DNA of 64,000 nt, taken from Liolophura sinensis (Eukaryota; Mollusca; Polyplacophora; Chitonida; Chitonidae). The position numbers and the translations under genes were made by a program. The DNA lies in assembly GCF_032854445.1 (NCBI RefSeq), contig NC_088307.1, forward strand, positions 2,604,001 through 2,668,000, in the 5' to 3' direction. This document shows positions 23,572 to 35,097 of the stretch, one piece after another; positions within the stretch are counted from its first letter, which is position 1; every line of letters begins with the position of its first letter. The notes under the pieces are model-generated. The model saw nothing but the letters and a program-made list of their open reading frames with translations. It was not told the origin of the DNA and did not search any database.

Positions 23572-25700
23572 CTGGGATAATTACCGTGTACTATAATGTG
23601 ACAATGATCCACAAATTTCACGCTACCGCCATTTGTAACTTGCCACTTGCTCGTTCATCGTTCAACTCGTGACGCCACGTGTCAAAGGTCAAGTTACCGT
23701 TGATTTTATATACGCTTGAGTTTATTATGCTTATTTAAACCGTTTGGAGCCATTTTTAAATATGCAAAACACTGGAATATAATTATATGCATTCAAAGAA
23801 TATCTTCACTCAAAGTGTGCCATGGTAATTTTGTAGAACCTTCAACAATTTTTCACTCTATAAGATGGATGTGTGCATTTATTAATTTCATTGGTGTTTT
23901 ACGCCGCACTCAATAATGTTTCACTTATACGTCAGCATTACGGTGAGAGGAAAGAAGCCGTATATGAACTAGAACTAACTCTTAACTCACTTTACCTGAT
24001 GTGAACATGTCGTTTGGTTAAACAGTGCTTAACCTGATAATACATTTCCTTCATATATACACAGCCTATGGTTACCGACGTTTACCGAACGTCGACGCCG
24101 TGACGTTGCTAAGCATGCGATGGACGCATTACACTCCTAGAAACAAACGTTACGCGCACACGATCGGAATCATGTAGAGTTTGGCTCTGAACAAACGTCT
24201 ATGGAGACAAGTTTACGGTGTATTTATTATAATTTCAAGTAAACTTGCACGTAAGAGAAACTCCTAGTGGAGGTACTCAAACATACTTCAATTCTGGAGT
24301 GGGAATGTGTTTTGTGCCGAGCAATGATACACCACATGACGCGGCGTGACTGTGACGTCACAAGCACAGTGTCACTACTTGCGCAGTTCATTCTAGCGTA
24401 AACTGATGTACTACACACACTGAGGCGACTGATCACATGCGACAGGCGAGATGTTTGATGTGTTTTAGTCAACTGTGGCCAGAATCACACCATCTGATGA
24501 CATTTTCACTGATTGTTTTGATGTCATAGAACACGTTGATGACCAGTGAGGACAACCAAGCATGAAATATAACTTTTCAGCAAAATAATGTAAGAAATAT
24601 GAATAATCTATGTTTGTTGTCTAGTACATGTACTGTATATAGGGAGATGAAAATATTAGAAAACATGTTACCGTTTTGTGCCATTTATTTATTTATTTGT
24701 TTATTTCATCCACATTTTGTTTGTCTATATAGGTGTGTTTTATCTACATACTTATGCTATCCACTAATGTATTCTTCTCGTACGCTGTGAGACTGGAGTG
24801 ATAATTAGAAATTTTCAGCCCGGCTATCATAATGTAGGCCAAATCACATAAATTTAAGAGAGCTATACATCAGAGATTTTTGGCAAAATAATCCATATCC
24901 GCCAATTAAACGAAGGTTTAGGAGCTTGATTACCAATTTTTAACGGTAACACGTGCACAGGCTGATGTTTTGTAACAGGTAATTATTAGAGCTTTTCGAA
25001 ACTAACAGTAAAATTTGGATTGCAATGATGACCCAAAGGCAAGTTATTATTTCCTGATAAACGTTCTATGGGATCAACAAGTGGCTAATTTTTAGCATTT
25101 CCTGTCGTACAGAGGAAAATCCATGCAATCCGATTAGCCAGTTCAACGGAAGTTGTTCCTTACGCTTTCCCGTGACAATGGCGTAGGGAGAGAATGGGGC
25201 GAAGTGCCTAACGAATCCAACGTGAGTTGTTGTATTCTACTACTGAGTAACGAACAGTGATGAGTGTTATATCACACACGGTTAGTATGGAACAGTGTGT
25301 TTGTCGGATTTTGGTCACACCTCTCTTTCAACAGAATGTTAATTACATTCCAACAGAATCTAAATATAATTATTCCAACCAACATCCCTTTCCCAATCGC
25401 CATTCCAAGGATATTTATGCATGCAACCTATTTTAAACTCATTTTGTTTTTTCTTTTAATACGTCTTTATTAAAACACAGAATGTATTATGACAAACAGG
25501 CCGTGCCTTAGGAGAAAAACGCTGTAAGGTATAATATAATTTTCTCCTCGATAATTTGATAATCAAGGATTCCAGAAACGAAGAACGCTATATTTAGCTT
25601 CAAGATATTCATTGTAAAATCAATACCGTGTATAATAAACAAAGAGAAATGTATAATCCAGATCATTAAACTTTGAAAATTGCAGCATTATTCAAACAAC
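20931..25700. repeat. Tandem segmental duplication, unit 3 (right part missing)
   Basis: Collinear with units 1 and 2 from 20931 (equivalent to 1 and 9702) to about 25690. There it leaves the unit 1 sequence just after 'attgcagcatt-ttcaaacaa' and enters 'ccctcacgatcacacccact'. The P2RX7_C gene is therefore absent. An extra segment at about 22213-22440, part of exon 2 and its intron, is missing from units 1 and 2. Confidence 0.85.
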
Positions 25701-26758
25701 CCTCACGATCACACCCACTATAACTGTAAGACGGGGTTCCTTGATATTTTAGGAACCTATTAGATTTTAAAACTTCCATGTATGTATACAGCTTATGACG
25801 TCGAGTGAAACCATTTTCCTTCTACGTCGGTGTCCATACTCTTGTGTGTTTTTGGATGACATTAGACAGTTTCCATGATTTACACCAATTGTATAGTTGC
25901 TACATGTAGCTTAATATCTTCCTAACTTTTGGTGTATCATTTATCATATTTAATTCAAATTTCTTAAGAAGTCCCGCAATCCTGTATTTTTTAATGGCCT
26001 GACGTCAGTATGATTGTAGACCTACATGAACATGATTAAAAGAATTAATGAATATTATGCCTTATACCGCCACATCGACAATACGGCAGCCCTATTATGG
26101 CCAGAACTAATCAAATAATCGTGGAGATATTTCCAGCGCAGTTCGTGTTCATATTTTTCAAATATAAGATTTTGCATATCCATGTGGATCAAGAAAGAAT
26201 ACATGCACTTACTAGTATAGCGTGTCTTCATAATCGCCTAAACATGCCAGTACCTCGGACACGTCTTGCATTCAGGCATGCACTTGACTGGTTAGGGTAC
26301 ATCTGTAAATTTCCATTGAAACGTGTTACTGTTATACTTACACCATACACTTGAGTGTTTGTTTGTTTATTTATTTGATTCGTGTTTTACGCTGTACTCA
26401 AGAATATTTCACTTATACGAATGGTGGGAGGGAACCGCTCACTGAAGCCTGAGGAAACCCACGACCAACCGCAGGTTGCTGCTGTCTTCCCATATATGTA
26501 CGACCGGATAGGACTTGACTGTTTAATCCATGATTAAATCTTGTCCACAAAATCATTTCTCTTATAAAATGTACAAGTTTTATAAACTGCATATCTTATC
26601 AAAGATATTGAATATTAATTAGCGTGGCTTATTTATACATAGATCATATCTACATTTTATTAACTGAATATTTGGTAAAACTGTAACATGGCAACACCAT
26701 TGTTATGTATGCTGGAGTTTGCAACTCGTATTCTGAACAAATTTTTCACTGAAATAAG
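23870..26758. repeat. Short duplication unit a (about 2.9 kb)
   Basis: It starts at 'gtgtgcatttatt' with a SINE-A fragment and runs to the next such start at 26760. It includes the CRE segment (24353-24360) and a private stretch (about 25860-26515) with a SINE-A (26362-26520). No gene recognised; the ORF at 26097-26354 has no recognisable domain. Confidence 0.75.
26362..26520 (+). mobile_element. SINE-A, 5' two-thirds
   Basis: It reads 'cgtgttttacgctgtactca', 'agaatatttcacttatacga', 'aaacccacgacc' and 'gcaggttgctg', the order seen in the longer copy at 33990-34215. It is absent from unit b. Confidence 0.75.
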
Positions 26759-28866
26759 TGTGTGCATTTATTTATATCATTGGTATTTTACGCCGCACTC
26801 AATAATGTTTCACTTATACGTCAGCATTACGTTGGGAGGAAATAAGCCGTTCTATTATGAAACAGAACTAACTCTTAACTCACTTTACCTGATGTGAACA
26901 AGTCGTGGTTAAACAGTGCTTAACCTGATAATACATTTCCTTCATATATACGCAGCCTATGATTACCGACGTTTACCGAACGTCGACGCCGTGACGTTGC
27001 TAAGCATGCGATGGACGCATTAAACTCCTAGAAACAAACGTTACGCGCACACGATCGGACTCATGTAGAGTTTGGCCGTGATCAAACGTCTATGGAGACA
27101 AGTTTACGGTGTATTTATTATAATTTCAAGTAAACTTGCACGTAAGAGAAACTACTAGCCGATGTACTCAAACATACTTCAATTCTGGAGTGGGAATGTG
27201 TTTTGTGCCGAGCAATGATACATCACATGACACAGCGTGACTGTGACGTCACAAACACAGTGTCACTACTTGTGCAGTTCATTCTTGCGAAAACTAATGT
27301 ACTAAACACATCGAGACGACTGATCACATGCGACAGGCGAGGTGTCTGATGTGTTTTAGTCACCTGTGAACAGAATCACACGACCTGATGACATTTTCAC
27401 TGAAATTGTTATGATATCATAAAGCACGTTGATGACCAATGAGGACAACCAACCATGAAATATAACTTTTCAGCAAAATGATGTAAGAAATATGAATTAT
27501 CTATGTTTCTTGTCTTGTACATGTACTGTATATAGGGAGATAAAAATATTGGAAAATATGTTACCGTTTTGTGTCATTTATTTGTTTATTTCATCCACAT
27601 TTTGTTTGTCTATATAGGTGTGTTTTATCTACATACTTATGCTATCCACTAATGTATTTCTCTGGTACGCTGTAAGACTGGAGTGATAACTAGACATTTT
27701 CAGTCCGGCTATCATTATGTAGGCCAAATCACATAAATTTAAAAGGGCTATACACCGGAGATTTTTGACAAAATAATCCATATCCGCCAATTAAACGAAG
27801 GTTTAGGAGCTTGATTACCAATTGTTGAACGGTAACACGTGCAAAGGCTGATTTTTTGTAACAGGTAATTATTAGAGCTTTTCTAAAATAACAGTAAAAT
27901 TTGGATTGCAATGATGACCTAAAGGCAAGTTATTATTTCCTGATAAACATTCTATGGGATCAACAAGTGGCTAATTTTTAGCATTTCCTGTCGTGCAAAG
28001 AAAATCCATGGAAACCGATTAGCCAGTTCAACGGAAATTGTTCCTTACGCTTTCCCGTGACGATGGCGTAGGAGTGAGAATGAGGCGAACTGCCTAACGA
28101 ATCCAACGTGAGTTGTTGTATTCTACTACTGAGCAACGAACAGTGATGAGTATTATATCACACACGGTTAGTATGGAACAGTGTGTTTGTCGGATTTTGG
28201 TCACACGTCTCTTTCAACAGAATTTTAGACACATTACAACAGAATTTAGATATAATTATACCAACCAACCTTTCTTTCGGAAGGTTATAATTTTCTCCTC
28301 GATGATTTGATAATCAAGGATTCCAGAAATGAAGAACGCCATATTTAGCTGCGAGATATTCATATTCATCAGTACCGTGTCTAATAAACAAAGGTAAATG
28401 TATAATCCAGACCTTTAAACTCTGAAAACTGCAGTATTATTCAAACAACCCTCACCCTCACACCCACCCCAACCTCCACCCACACCACTATAACTTTAAG
28501 ACGGGGTTCCTTGATGTTTTAAGAACCTAATAGATTTTAAAACCTCCATGTATGTATACAGCTCACAGACGTCGAGTAAAACCATTTTTCTTCTACATCG
28601 TTGTCCATACTCTTGTGTGTTTTTGGATGTTTAATCCATGATTAAATCTTGTCTACATACATCATTTCTCTGATCAAATGTCCTTGTGTTATAAACTGCT
28701 TATCTTATCAAAGATATTGAATATTAATGAGTGTGGCTTATTTACACATAGATCATGTCTTCATTTTATTAACTGAACATATGGTAAGATTTTAACACGG
28801 CAACACCATTGTTATGCATGCTTGAGTTTTCGACTCGTATTCTGAACAATTTTTCACTGAAAAAGG
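26759..28866. repeat. Short duplication unit b (about 2.1 kb)
   Basis: Collinear with unit a but lacking the private stretch and part of the sequence near 28285. It holds the CRE palindrome at 27244-27251 and the SINE-A fragment at 26770-26850. No gene recognised. Confidence 0.75.
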
Positions 28867-29457
28867 TGTGTGCATTGATTTATTTCATTGGTGTTTTACG
28901 CCGCACTCAATAATGTTTCACTTATACGTCAGCATTACGGTGGGAGGAAATTAGCAGTATATGAAATAAAACTAACTCTTAACGCACTTTACCTGATGTG
29001 AACATGCCGTTTGGTTAAACAGTGCTTAACCGAACGTCGCCGCCGTGGCGTTGCTAAGCATGCGATGGACGCATTACACTCCTAGCAACAAACGTTACGC
29101 GCACACAGTCGGAATCATGTAGAGTTTGGCCCTGAAAAGACGTTTATGAAGACAAGTTTACGGTGTATTTATTATAATTTCAAGTAAACTTGCACGTAAG
29201 AGAAACTACTAGTGGAGGTGGGAATGTGTTTTGTGCCGAGCAATGATACACCACATGACGCGGCGTGACTGTGACGTCACAAACACAGTGTCACTACCTG
29301 TGCAGTTCATTCTAGCGTAAACTGACGTACTACAAACACTGAGGCGACTGATCACATGCAACAGGCGAGGTGTTTGATGTGTTTTAGTCAACTGTGGCCA
29401 GAATCACACGACCTGATGACATTTTCACATAAAATGTTCTGATGCCATACAGCAGGT
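28867..29457. repeat. Short duplication unit c, cut off at the LINE 3' end
   Basis: It starts with the SINE-A fragment (28880-28950), carries the CRE palindrome at 29272-29279 and stops at 29457, where the LINE tail begins. An 81-residue-type minus ORF shared with units a and d is shortened here (29209-29391). Confidence 0.75.
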
Positions 29458-32400
29458 TTAATTTAATTTAATTTAATTCTTTATTTGTTTACTGAGGATA
29501 TCCCACAACCCATGGGTCACTAGGGGGTCTCCTCAAACTTATATACATCATACATTTATATAATCAAAACTTGATAGTGAAGAATAACATATTTACAATA
29601 CACATAGGCGTCCAATACTGCACACACTTATATACTTCATTAAGTACCGATTATATAACAGATTTAAGAATGGGTTTCAGTCTTAGCACTTTGTACCTTA
29701 AGAGGAGCTTGTTTGAACTACTTGGTGAGTACGATGGATAAATCTTCGAGTATCTTGAATGAATTTGTGCACAGAACAGAATATGGTTTTATTGTCTTCA
29801 AGAGATAGGTCATTTGATCTAAAAAGTAAAATATTTGAGATATGTTTTGAGCAATGCGGAAGGAAAATAGATAAAGTGAGCATTTGGAGAAATCGTTTTA
29901 GTTTAGTAAACCTGTCGAACATGTGCTTCCTTTGAGCGGCATATGCGGGACATTCAATAAGAAAATGATGAGAATTTTCACATTTATAATTACATTTATG
30001 ACAAGACTGGTCATCTGAAAGGCCATTGGTAAATAAGTCTGCGTGAAGAGCGCTCAGTCCCATCCGCATCCTACAATGCAGTATCGAGGAAAATGTTACA
30101 AAAGAATCGTACAGTACGGAAATAGTAATGCTGTCAACAAAACTAGGTTTGAGATAGGATTTAAGCTTTTCTAGAGAGTCGTGACGAAAGTGGAGAGGTA
30201 TTGAATTCCAGTCTTTAATTGTTTGGGGAATAAATGACGACATGTACAACTGGATACGACCTTTGGGAAGACGGATGTTGTGCTTATTTCGTAGATTGTA
30301 TGTACTGGCGACAGCTTCATTTCCGCATGCTAGTAATTTTTTCAAATAAGGAGTCGATAGCCCATTTATAATTTTATGGAAGAGAAGAATTCTGAGGGAT
30401 CTACGTCTCACATAAAGCGGTTCCCATCTTAGTTCATTTAATAATTTACTATACGATGTCCGACGTAGGCCCCCAGAACAGAGAAGAGCAGCTCTTTGCT
30501 GAATTGTTTCAAGTTTTTGAGACAACACTATACCGCAATTGTCAAACAGGATGTCACCATATTCGATGGTAGATCTTATTTGACTGAAGTATAGAGTTTT
30601 CAAACATTTTAGGGTAAGGCATTTCTTACATCGGTTGAGAATACTCAGTTTTTTGTTACATTTATTAACTAAGTTTCTAATGTGTTCGTCCCATTTCCCA
30701 TTGTGTTGTAAAAAGATCCCAAGGTGTTTGTGGGACTGAACGCTCTTCACCTCCGTGCCATTAAGATACAGTTTGGGATAGGAAGGATTTCCCTTTAATG
30801 ATACAAGTAAATAAACTGTCTTAAGAGCATTGAATGTGACACACCATTGATTTGCCCACGATGCTAACTTGTTAAGGTCACGGTTCAGTCTAGTTTCTGA
30901 GACTGGTAGTTCTTTAATTTCTTCTAACAAGGATGTGTCGTCAGCAAATATATTTATGTCACATTCAATATTAGTATTTATATCATTTATGAAGATAAGA
31001 AACAACAAAGGACCAAGTTCAGAGCCCTGGGGAATCGAGCTAGATTCTTTACCGTTGAGGCAAACAGAGATTGATCGATCAGATAAGTAATCATTTATCC
31101 ACGCCAGTAACATTCCTCCAATACCCATCTGCCTCAACTTAAATAGTAAACCTGTGTGCCAAACCTTGTCAAAGGCTTTGCTCACATCCAAGAATACCAA
31201 ACACATATCATTACCGTTGTCTAAACCTTTATAAATATTATGGACGATTTTAGTTAGTTGACAGATAGTTGAATCACCACTTTTGAATCCTGCATTGTGA
31301 GGAATAAGAATATTGTTTATCGTAAGATATTGATATAAATGTTTATGGACGACTTTTTCAAATACTTTGGATATCGATGGTTGAAGACATACTGGTCTGT
31401 AGTTAGAAATACAATGTCGATCACCTTTTTTAAATACTGGGCAAACGCGGCACCTTTTCCACGCGGACGGAAAGACGCCGTTTTGTAATGAAGAGTTAAA
31501 TAGTTTAGTAAGCGAGGGTACTATACTTCCTGCTGCACTCTGCAACATAAAATTACTGATCCCATCCGGACCTGATGCCTTCCTTGTATTTAACGAACTG
31601 AGACACTGACCAACTTCCTTTTCAGTTATTTGTATACTGTTTAAACGAGTTGTAGTAACGAAGGAGAAGTCCGGCAAGTCGGGGACAGGAGATGGAAGGT
31701 CAGAATGTGATGCAAAGAATGCACAGAAAGCATTGGCCTTATCAATATCACTGGACACATTTTTACCATTTACAAGTAGTGGTGGTATTGGAGGTTTTGC
31801 TTTAGAACCCAACAGTGATTTCATTGAAGACCAGTAAGTCTTGGTATCTAGATTTGGGTCAGATAGTTTGGTCTTTAGACGTGTAGCATAGCGACGAATT
31901 GCCTCTCTTTTGGCTGTGTTGGCCTCCCTTCTGGCTATATAGAAGCGAAATTTATCTTTTTCATTTTTAGATCTTTTATACTTTTTAAAGCATCTATTTC
32001 GAATTCGTAACTTATATCGCACATCATTGGTCACCCAGGGCTTGTCGCGAGGTCTCACGGTAATTTCTTTATTTGGGATAGCTTCATTACAGCATGACAG
32101 AAAAAGATTTGACCATGCATACACTTTGTCATTTATATCAGTGAAAACGTCACATATATCCCAGGATGAGACAGACAGTAAGTTACGTAGACGGTCTATA
32201 TCAGCACATTTAAGGTCCCATACACGTCTTTTAAAAGATTTAGGTTTATCATTGCACAGAACATCCAGTTTACAATAGATCGTGCAGTGGTCAAGATTAG
32301 CCATGGGACAAGCCACTCCGTAATCTATTACATATCTCATATTGTCAGTGATTATTAGATCTAATAAATAAGCACTATCTTCCGTATATCTTGTCGGCGC

Positions 32401-33118
32401 ATTCAGTATTTGAAATAAATTTTTTCCAGCCAAAAGGTCGAAAAGTTTCATTTTTAATTCACTCTTATCATGGTATTTATTCCAGTCAGTGCAGCGATCG
32501 TTAAAATCACCAAATATTAGTAAAGCATGTGGGTTTTCTGATATAACAGAAGTGAGAGTAGAATCAAAGTTATCAATAAAAAGATCCCGTGATTCCGTTG
32601 ATTGGTTAGGAGAGCGGTAACATACAGCAACTAATACACTTCTATTGAACAATTCAATTGTAATCCATAGCATTTCATTTTCATTTTCAAGATCTAATCT
32701 GCGTGTGATATTCAATGATGACTTACAATAAATGGCAACACCCCCACCATGCCTATCTCTGTCTTTCCTTATAATGTAGTACCCTTCTATATTAACTCGT
32801 TCATCTGGTATGGCAGAACTAAGCCAAGTTTCTGTTACACAAATAATATCGTAATCATGTTCTTTTACAAGTACGGTCGAGACTTCGTCTAACTTAGAAT
32901 ATGATGACATTTGATCATCAGACTGAGCCAGAAGGCTCCTAGCATTTAAATGACAACATCTTAAGTTATGCGAGCTTGGTGGTCCAGGATTTTTATGTAT
33001 ATCTCCGCATCGCAGCAGTAATGCGATATTGACAATTAAAACGTAATTCAAGTTGTCAAGTTGTAATACAAAGAATACCTATAATAACACAAAATAGTAA
33101 GAACGAGTTAGTAGCATT
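29458..33118 (-). mobile_element. Non-LTR retrotransposon (CR1/Jockey-like LINE), probably 5'-truncated
   Basis: A minus-strand element with one long ORF (29698-33051), a 3' UTR of about 240 bases, an AATAAA near 29483 and a short tail of attaa repeats (29459-29478 as read on the plus strand). No ORF1-like nucleic-acid-binding protein is visible upstream of the ORF. Flanks do not show a clean target-site duplication: the left flank belongs to repeat unit c at its middle, and the right flank restarts earlier in unit d. Confidence 0.92.
29698..33051 (-). CDS. LINE ORF2: AP-type endonuclease and reverse transcriptase
   Basis: 1117 codons without a stop. Residues 15-24 read CGDIHKNPGP, resembling a 2A peptide core but with His where 2A has Glu. 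An exonuclease-endonuclease-phosphatase domain spans about 33-265 (LNARSLL, TETWL, GGGVAIY, YRSPNQ, GDFND, DLIITD, LDHCTI). The reverse transcriptase spans about 470-760: KASGPDGI at 491, NYRPVCL at 550, LDVSKAFDKVWH at 621 (motif A), SIPQGSELGPLLF at 672 (motif B) and FADDTSLL at 702 (motif C, catalytic Asp pair). A C-terminal Cys/His cluster (CHKCNYKCENSHHF, then CPAY) follows at about 1017. The frame opens at a TTG rather than an ATG, with a stop 30 bases upstream, so the true start is missing or lies in lost upstream sequence. The intact frame suggests a recent insertion. It nicks target DNA and reverse-transcribes its own RNA. Confidence 0.95.
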   Translation of the reverse strand: MNYVLIVNIALLLRCGDIHKNPGPPSSHNLRCCHLNARSLLAQSDDQMSSYSKLDEVSTVLVKEHDYDIICVTETWLSSAIPDERVNIEGYYIIRKDRDRHGGGVAIYCKSSLNITRRLDLENENEMLWITIELFNRSVLVAVCYRSPNQSTESRDLFIDNFDSTLTSVISENPHALLIFGDFNDRCTDWNKYHDKSELKMKLFDLLAGKNLFQILNAPTRYTEDSAYLLDLIITDNMRYVIDYGVACPMANLDHCTIYCKLDVLCNDKPKSFKRRVWDLKCADIDRLRNLLSVSSWDICDVFTDINDKVYAWSNLFLSCCNEAIPNKEITVRPRDKPWVTNDVRYKLRIRNRCFKKYKRSKNEKDKFRFYIARREANTAKREAIRRYATRLKTKLSDPNLDTKTYWSSMKSLLGSKAKPPIPPLLVNGKNVSSDIDKANAFCAFFASHSDLPSPVPDLPDFSFVTTTRLNSIQITEKEVGQCLSSLNTRKASGPDGISNFMLQSAAGSIVPSLTKLFNSSLQNGVFPSAWKRCRVCPVFKKGDRHCISNYRPVCLQPSISKVFEKVVHKHLYQYLTINNILIPHNAGFKSGDSTICQLTKIVHNIYKGLDNGNDMCLVFLDVSKAFDKVWHTGLLFKLRQMGIGGMLLAWINDYLSDRSISVCLNGKESSSIPQGSELGPLLFLIFINDINTNIECDINIFADDTSLLEEIKELPVSETRLNRDLNKLASWANQWCVTFNALKTVYLLVSLKGNPSYPKLYLNGTEVKSVQSHKHLGIFLQHNGKWDEHIRNLVNKCNKKLSILNRCKKCLTLKCLKTLYFSQIRSTIEYGDILFDNCGIVLSQKLETIQQRAALLCSGGLRRTSYSKLLNELRWEPLYVRRRSLRILLFHKIINGLSTPYLKKLLACGNEAVASTYNLRNKHNIRLPKGRIQLYMSSFIPQTIKDWNSIPLHFRHDSLEKLKSYLKPSFVDSITISVLYDSFVTFSSILHCRMRMGLSALHADLFTNGLSDDQSCHKCNYKCENSHHFLIECPAYAAQRKHMFDRFTKLKRFLQMLTLSIFLPHCSKHISNILLFRSNDLSLEDNKTIFCSVHKFIQDTRRFIHRTHQVVQTSSS

Positions 33119-33121
33119 ACA

Positions 33122-34430
33122 AAACCTGATGTGAACATGTAATTTTGTTAAACGGTGCTTAACCTGATGACACATCTCCTTCATATATACACAGCCTATG
33201 ATTACCGACGTTTACCGAACGTCGACGCCGTGACGTTGCTAAGCATGCGATGGACGCATTACACTCCTAGAAACAAACGTTACGCGCACACGATCGGAAT
33301 CATGTAGAGTTTGGCTCTGAACAAACGTCTATGGAGGCAAGGTTAAGGTGTATTTTTTATAATTTCAAGTAAACTTGCACGTAAGAGAAACTCCTAGCCG
33401 ATGTACTCAAACATACTTCAATTCTGGAGTGGGAATGTATTTTGTGCCGAGCAATGATACACCACATGACACAGCGTGACTGTGACGTCACAAACACAGT
33501 GTCACTACTTGTGCAGTTCATTCTAGCGAAAACTGATGTACTAAACACACCGAGACGACTGATCACATGCGACAGGCGAGGTGTTTGATGTGTTTTAGTC
33601 AACTGTGAACAGAGTCACACGACCTGATGACATTTTCACTGAAATTGTTATGATATCATAAAGCACGTTGATGACCAATGAGGACAACCAACCATGAAAT
33701 ATAACTTTTCAGCAAAACAATGTAAGACATATAAATGATCTATGTTTGTTGTCCTGTACATGTACTATATATTAACGAGATAAATATCTTGGAAAACATG
33801 CTACCGTTTTGTGCCATTTATTTATTTATTTGTTTATTTCATCCACATTTTGTTTGTCTATATAGGTGTGTTTTATCTACATACTTATGCTATCCACTAA
33901 TGTATTCTTCTCGTACGCTGTAAGACTTGAGTGATAATTAGAAATTTTCAGTCTGGCTATCATGTAGGCCAACTCACATAAACTTTTTTTTTTTTTTTGA
34001 TTGGTGTTTTACGCCGTACTCAAGAATATTTCACTTATACGACGGCGGCCAGCATTATGGTGGGTGGAAACCGGACACAGCCCGGGGGAAACCCATGACC
34101 ATCCTCAGGTTGCTGGCAGACTTTCCCACATACGGCCGCAGAGGAAGCCAGCATGAGCTGGACTTGAACTCACAGCGACCGCATTGGTGAGAGACTCCTG
34201 GGTCATTACGCTGGAAATTTTTGGCAAAACAATCCATATTCGACAATTATACCAGAGTTTCTGTATTTACCATTCAAGAATAGTTAAAGTCATTGCCTAT
34301 TTAAAAATATCAGACTTTTATACCTGTATTAATTATAGCGTTAAAATGATTTTAAACTGAAAAAATTTGTAATTGGGCCCGTTTTGAAAACGTTAGGAAC
34401 TTGATTGCCAATTTTGAGCGGTAACACGTG
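33122..34430. repeat. Short duplication unit d, right of the LINE
   Basis: Collinear with unit a from 'acctgatgtgaacatg' onward. It carries the CRE palindrome at 33483-33490 and a minus ORF (33357-33602) closely matching that at 24227-24472. It contains an inserted SINE-A (33990-34215). No gene recognised. Confidence 0.75.
33985..34218 (+). mobile_element. SINE-A, longest copy in the window
   Basis: After an 11-T run it reads 'ggtgttttacgccgtactca', 'acgacggcggccagcattat', 'gaaaccggacacagcccggg', 'ttgaactcacagcgaccgca' and 'gactcctgggtcattacgct'. The last part resembles the tRNA-like end of mollusc SINEs. Unit a lacks it, so it is a later insertion. Confidence 0.82.
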
Positions 34431-34868
34431 GTTTTACAGGGAATATCACTCAAGTTTTACAGAGAATAGCTCTGAAGTTTTACAGGGAATAACTTAATAG
34501 CTCTGAAGTTTTACAGGGAATAACTTTCAGGTTTCACAGAGAATAACTTTCAGGTTTTATAGAGAATAACTCTCAGGTTTTACAGAGAATAACTTTCAGG
34601 TTTTTCAAGGAATAACTTTCAGGTTTTACAGAGAATAACTTTCAGGTTTTACAGAGAATAACTCTCAGGTTTCACAGAGAATAACTCTCAGGTTTTACAG
34701 AGAATAACTTTAAGGTTTTACAGAGAATAACTTTCAGGTTTTACAGAGAATAACACCCTGGTTGTACAGAGAATAGCACTCAGGTTCATAGAGAATAGCA
34801 CTCAGATTTTACAGAGAATAATACTCGGGTTTTACAGAAAATAACACATCGGTTTTAAAGAGAATAGC
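34431..34868. repeat. 23-bp minisatellite, about 19 copies
   Basis: The unit is close to 'ttttacagagaataactttc' plus agg, with variants (ctctca, cacaga, gaatagc). It is bounded on the right by a SINE-A fragment. Confidence 0.9.
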
Positions 34869-35075
34869 TGTCATTATGGTGGAAGGAAACCGAGCAGAGC
34901 CCGAGAGAAACCCACGACTATCTGCAAGTTGCTGAGTGGTGTTCCCATGTACTGCCAGAAAAAAACCCCACATGATCTGGACTTGAACTCACATCAACCG
35001 CACTGGTTAGAGGCTCCTGGGTCATTGTGCCGCGCTGGCGTTCTTTTCCACCTCGGCCATGGAGAACCCATCCCC
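34869..35075 (+). mobile_element. SINE-A fragment lacking its head
   Basis: It starts at 'cattatggtggaaggaaacc' and continues through 'gagaaacccacgacta', 'ctggacttgaactcaca' and 'ggctcctgggtcatt'. It separates the 23-bp and 19-bp arrays. Confidence 0.75.
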
Positions 35076-35097
35076 AGCCCCACCCCACCCACCAAAT

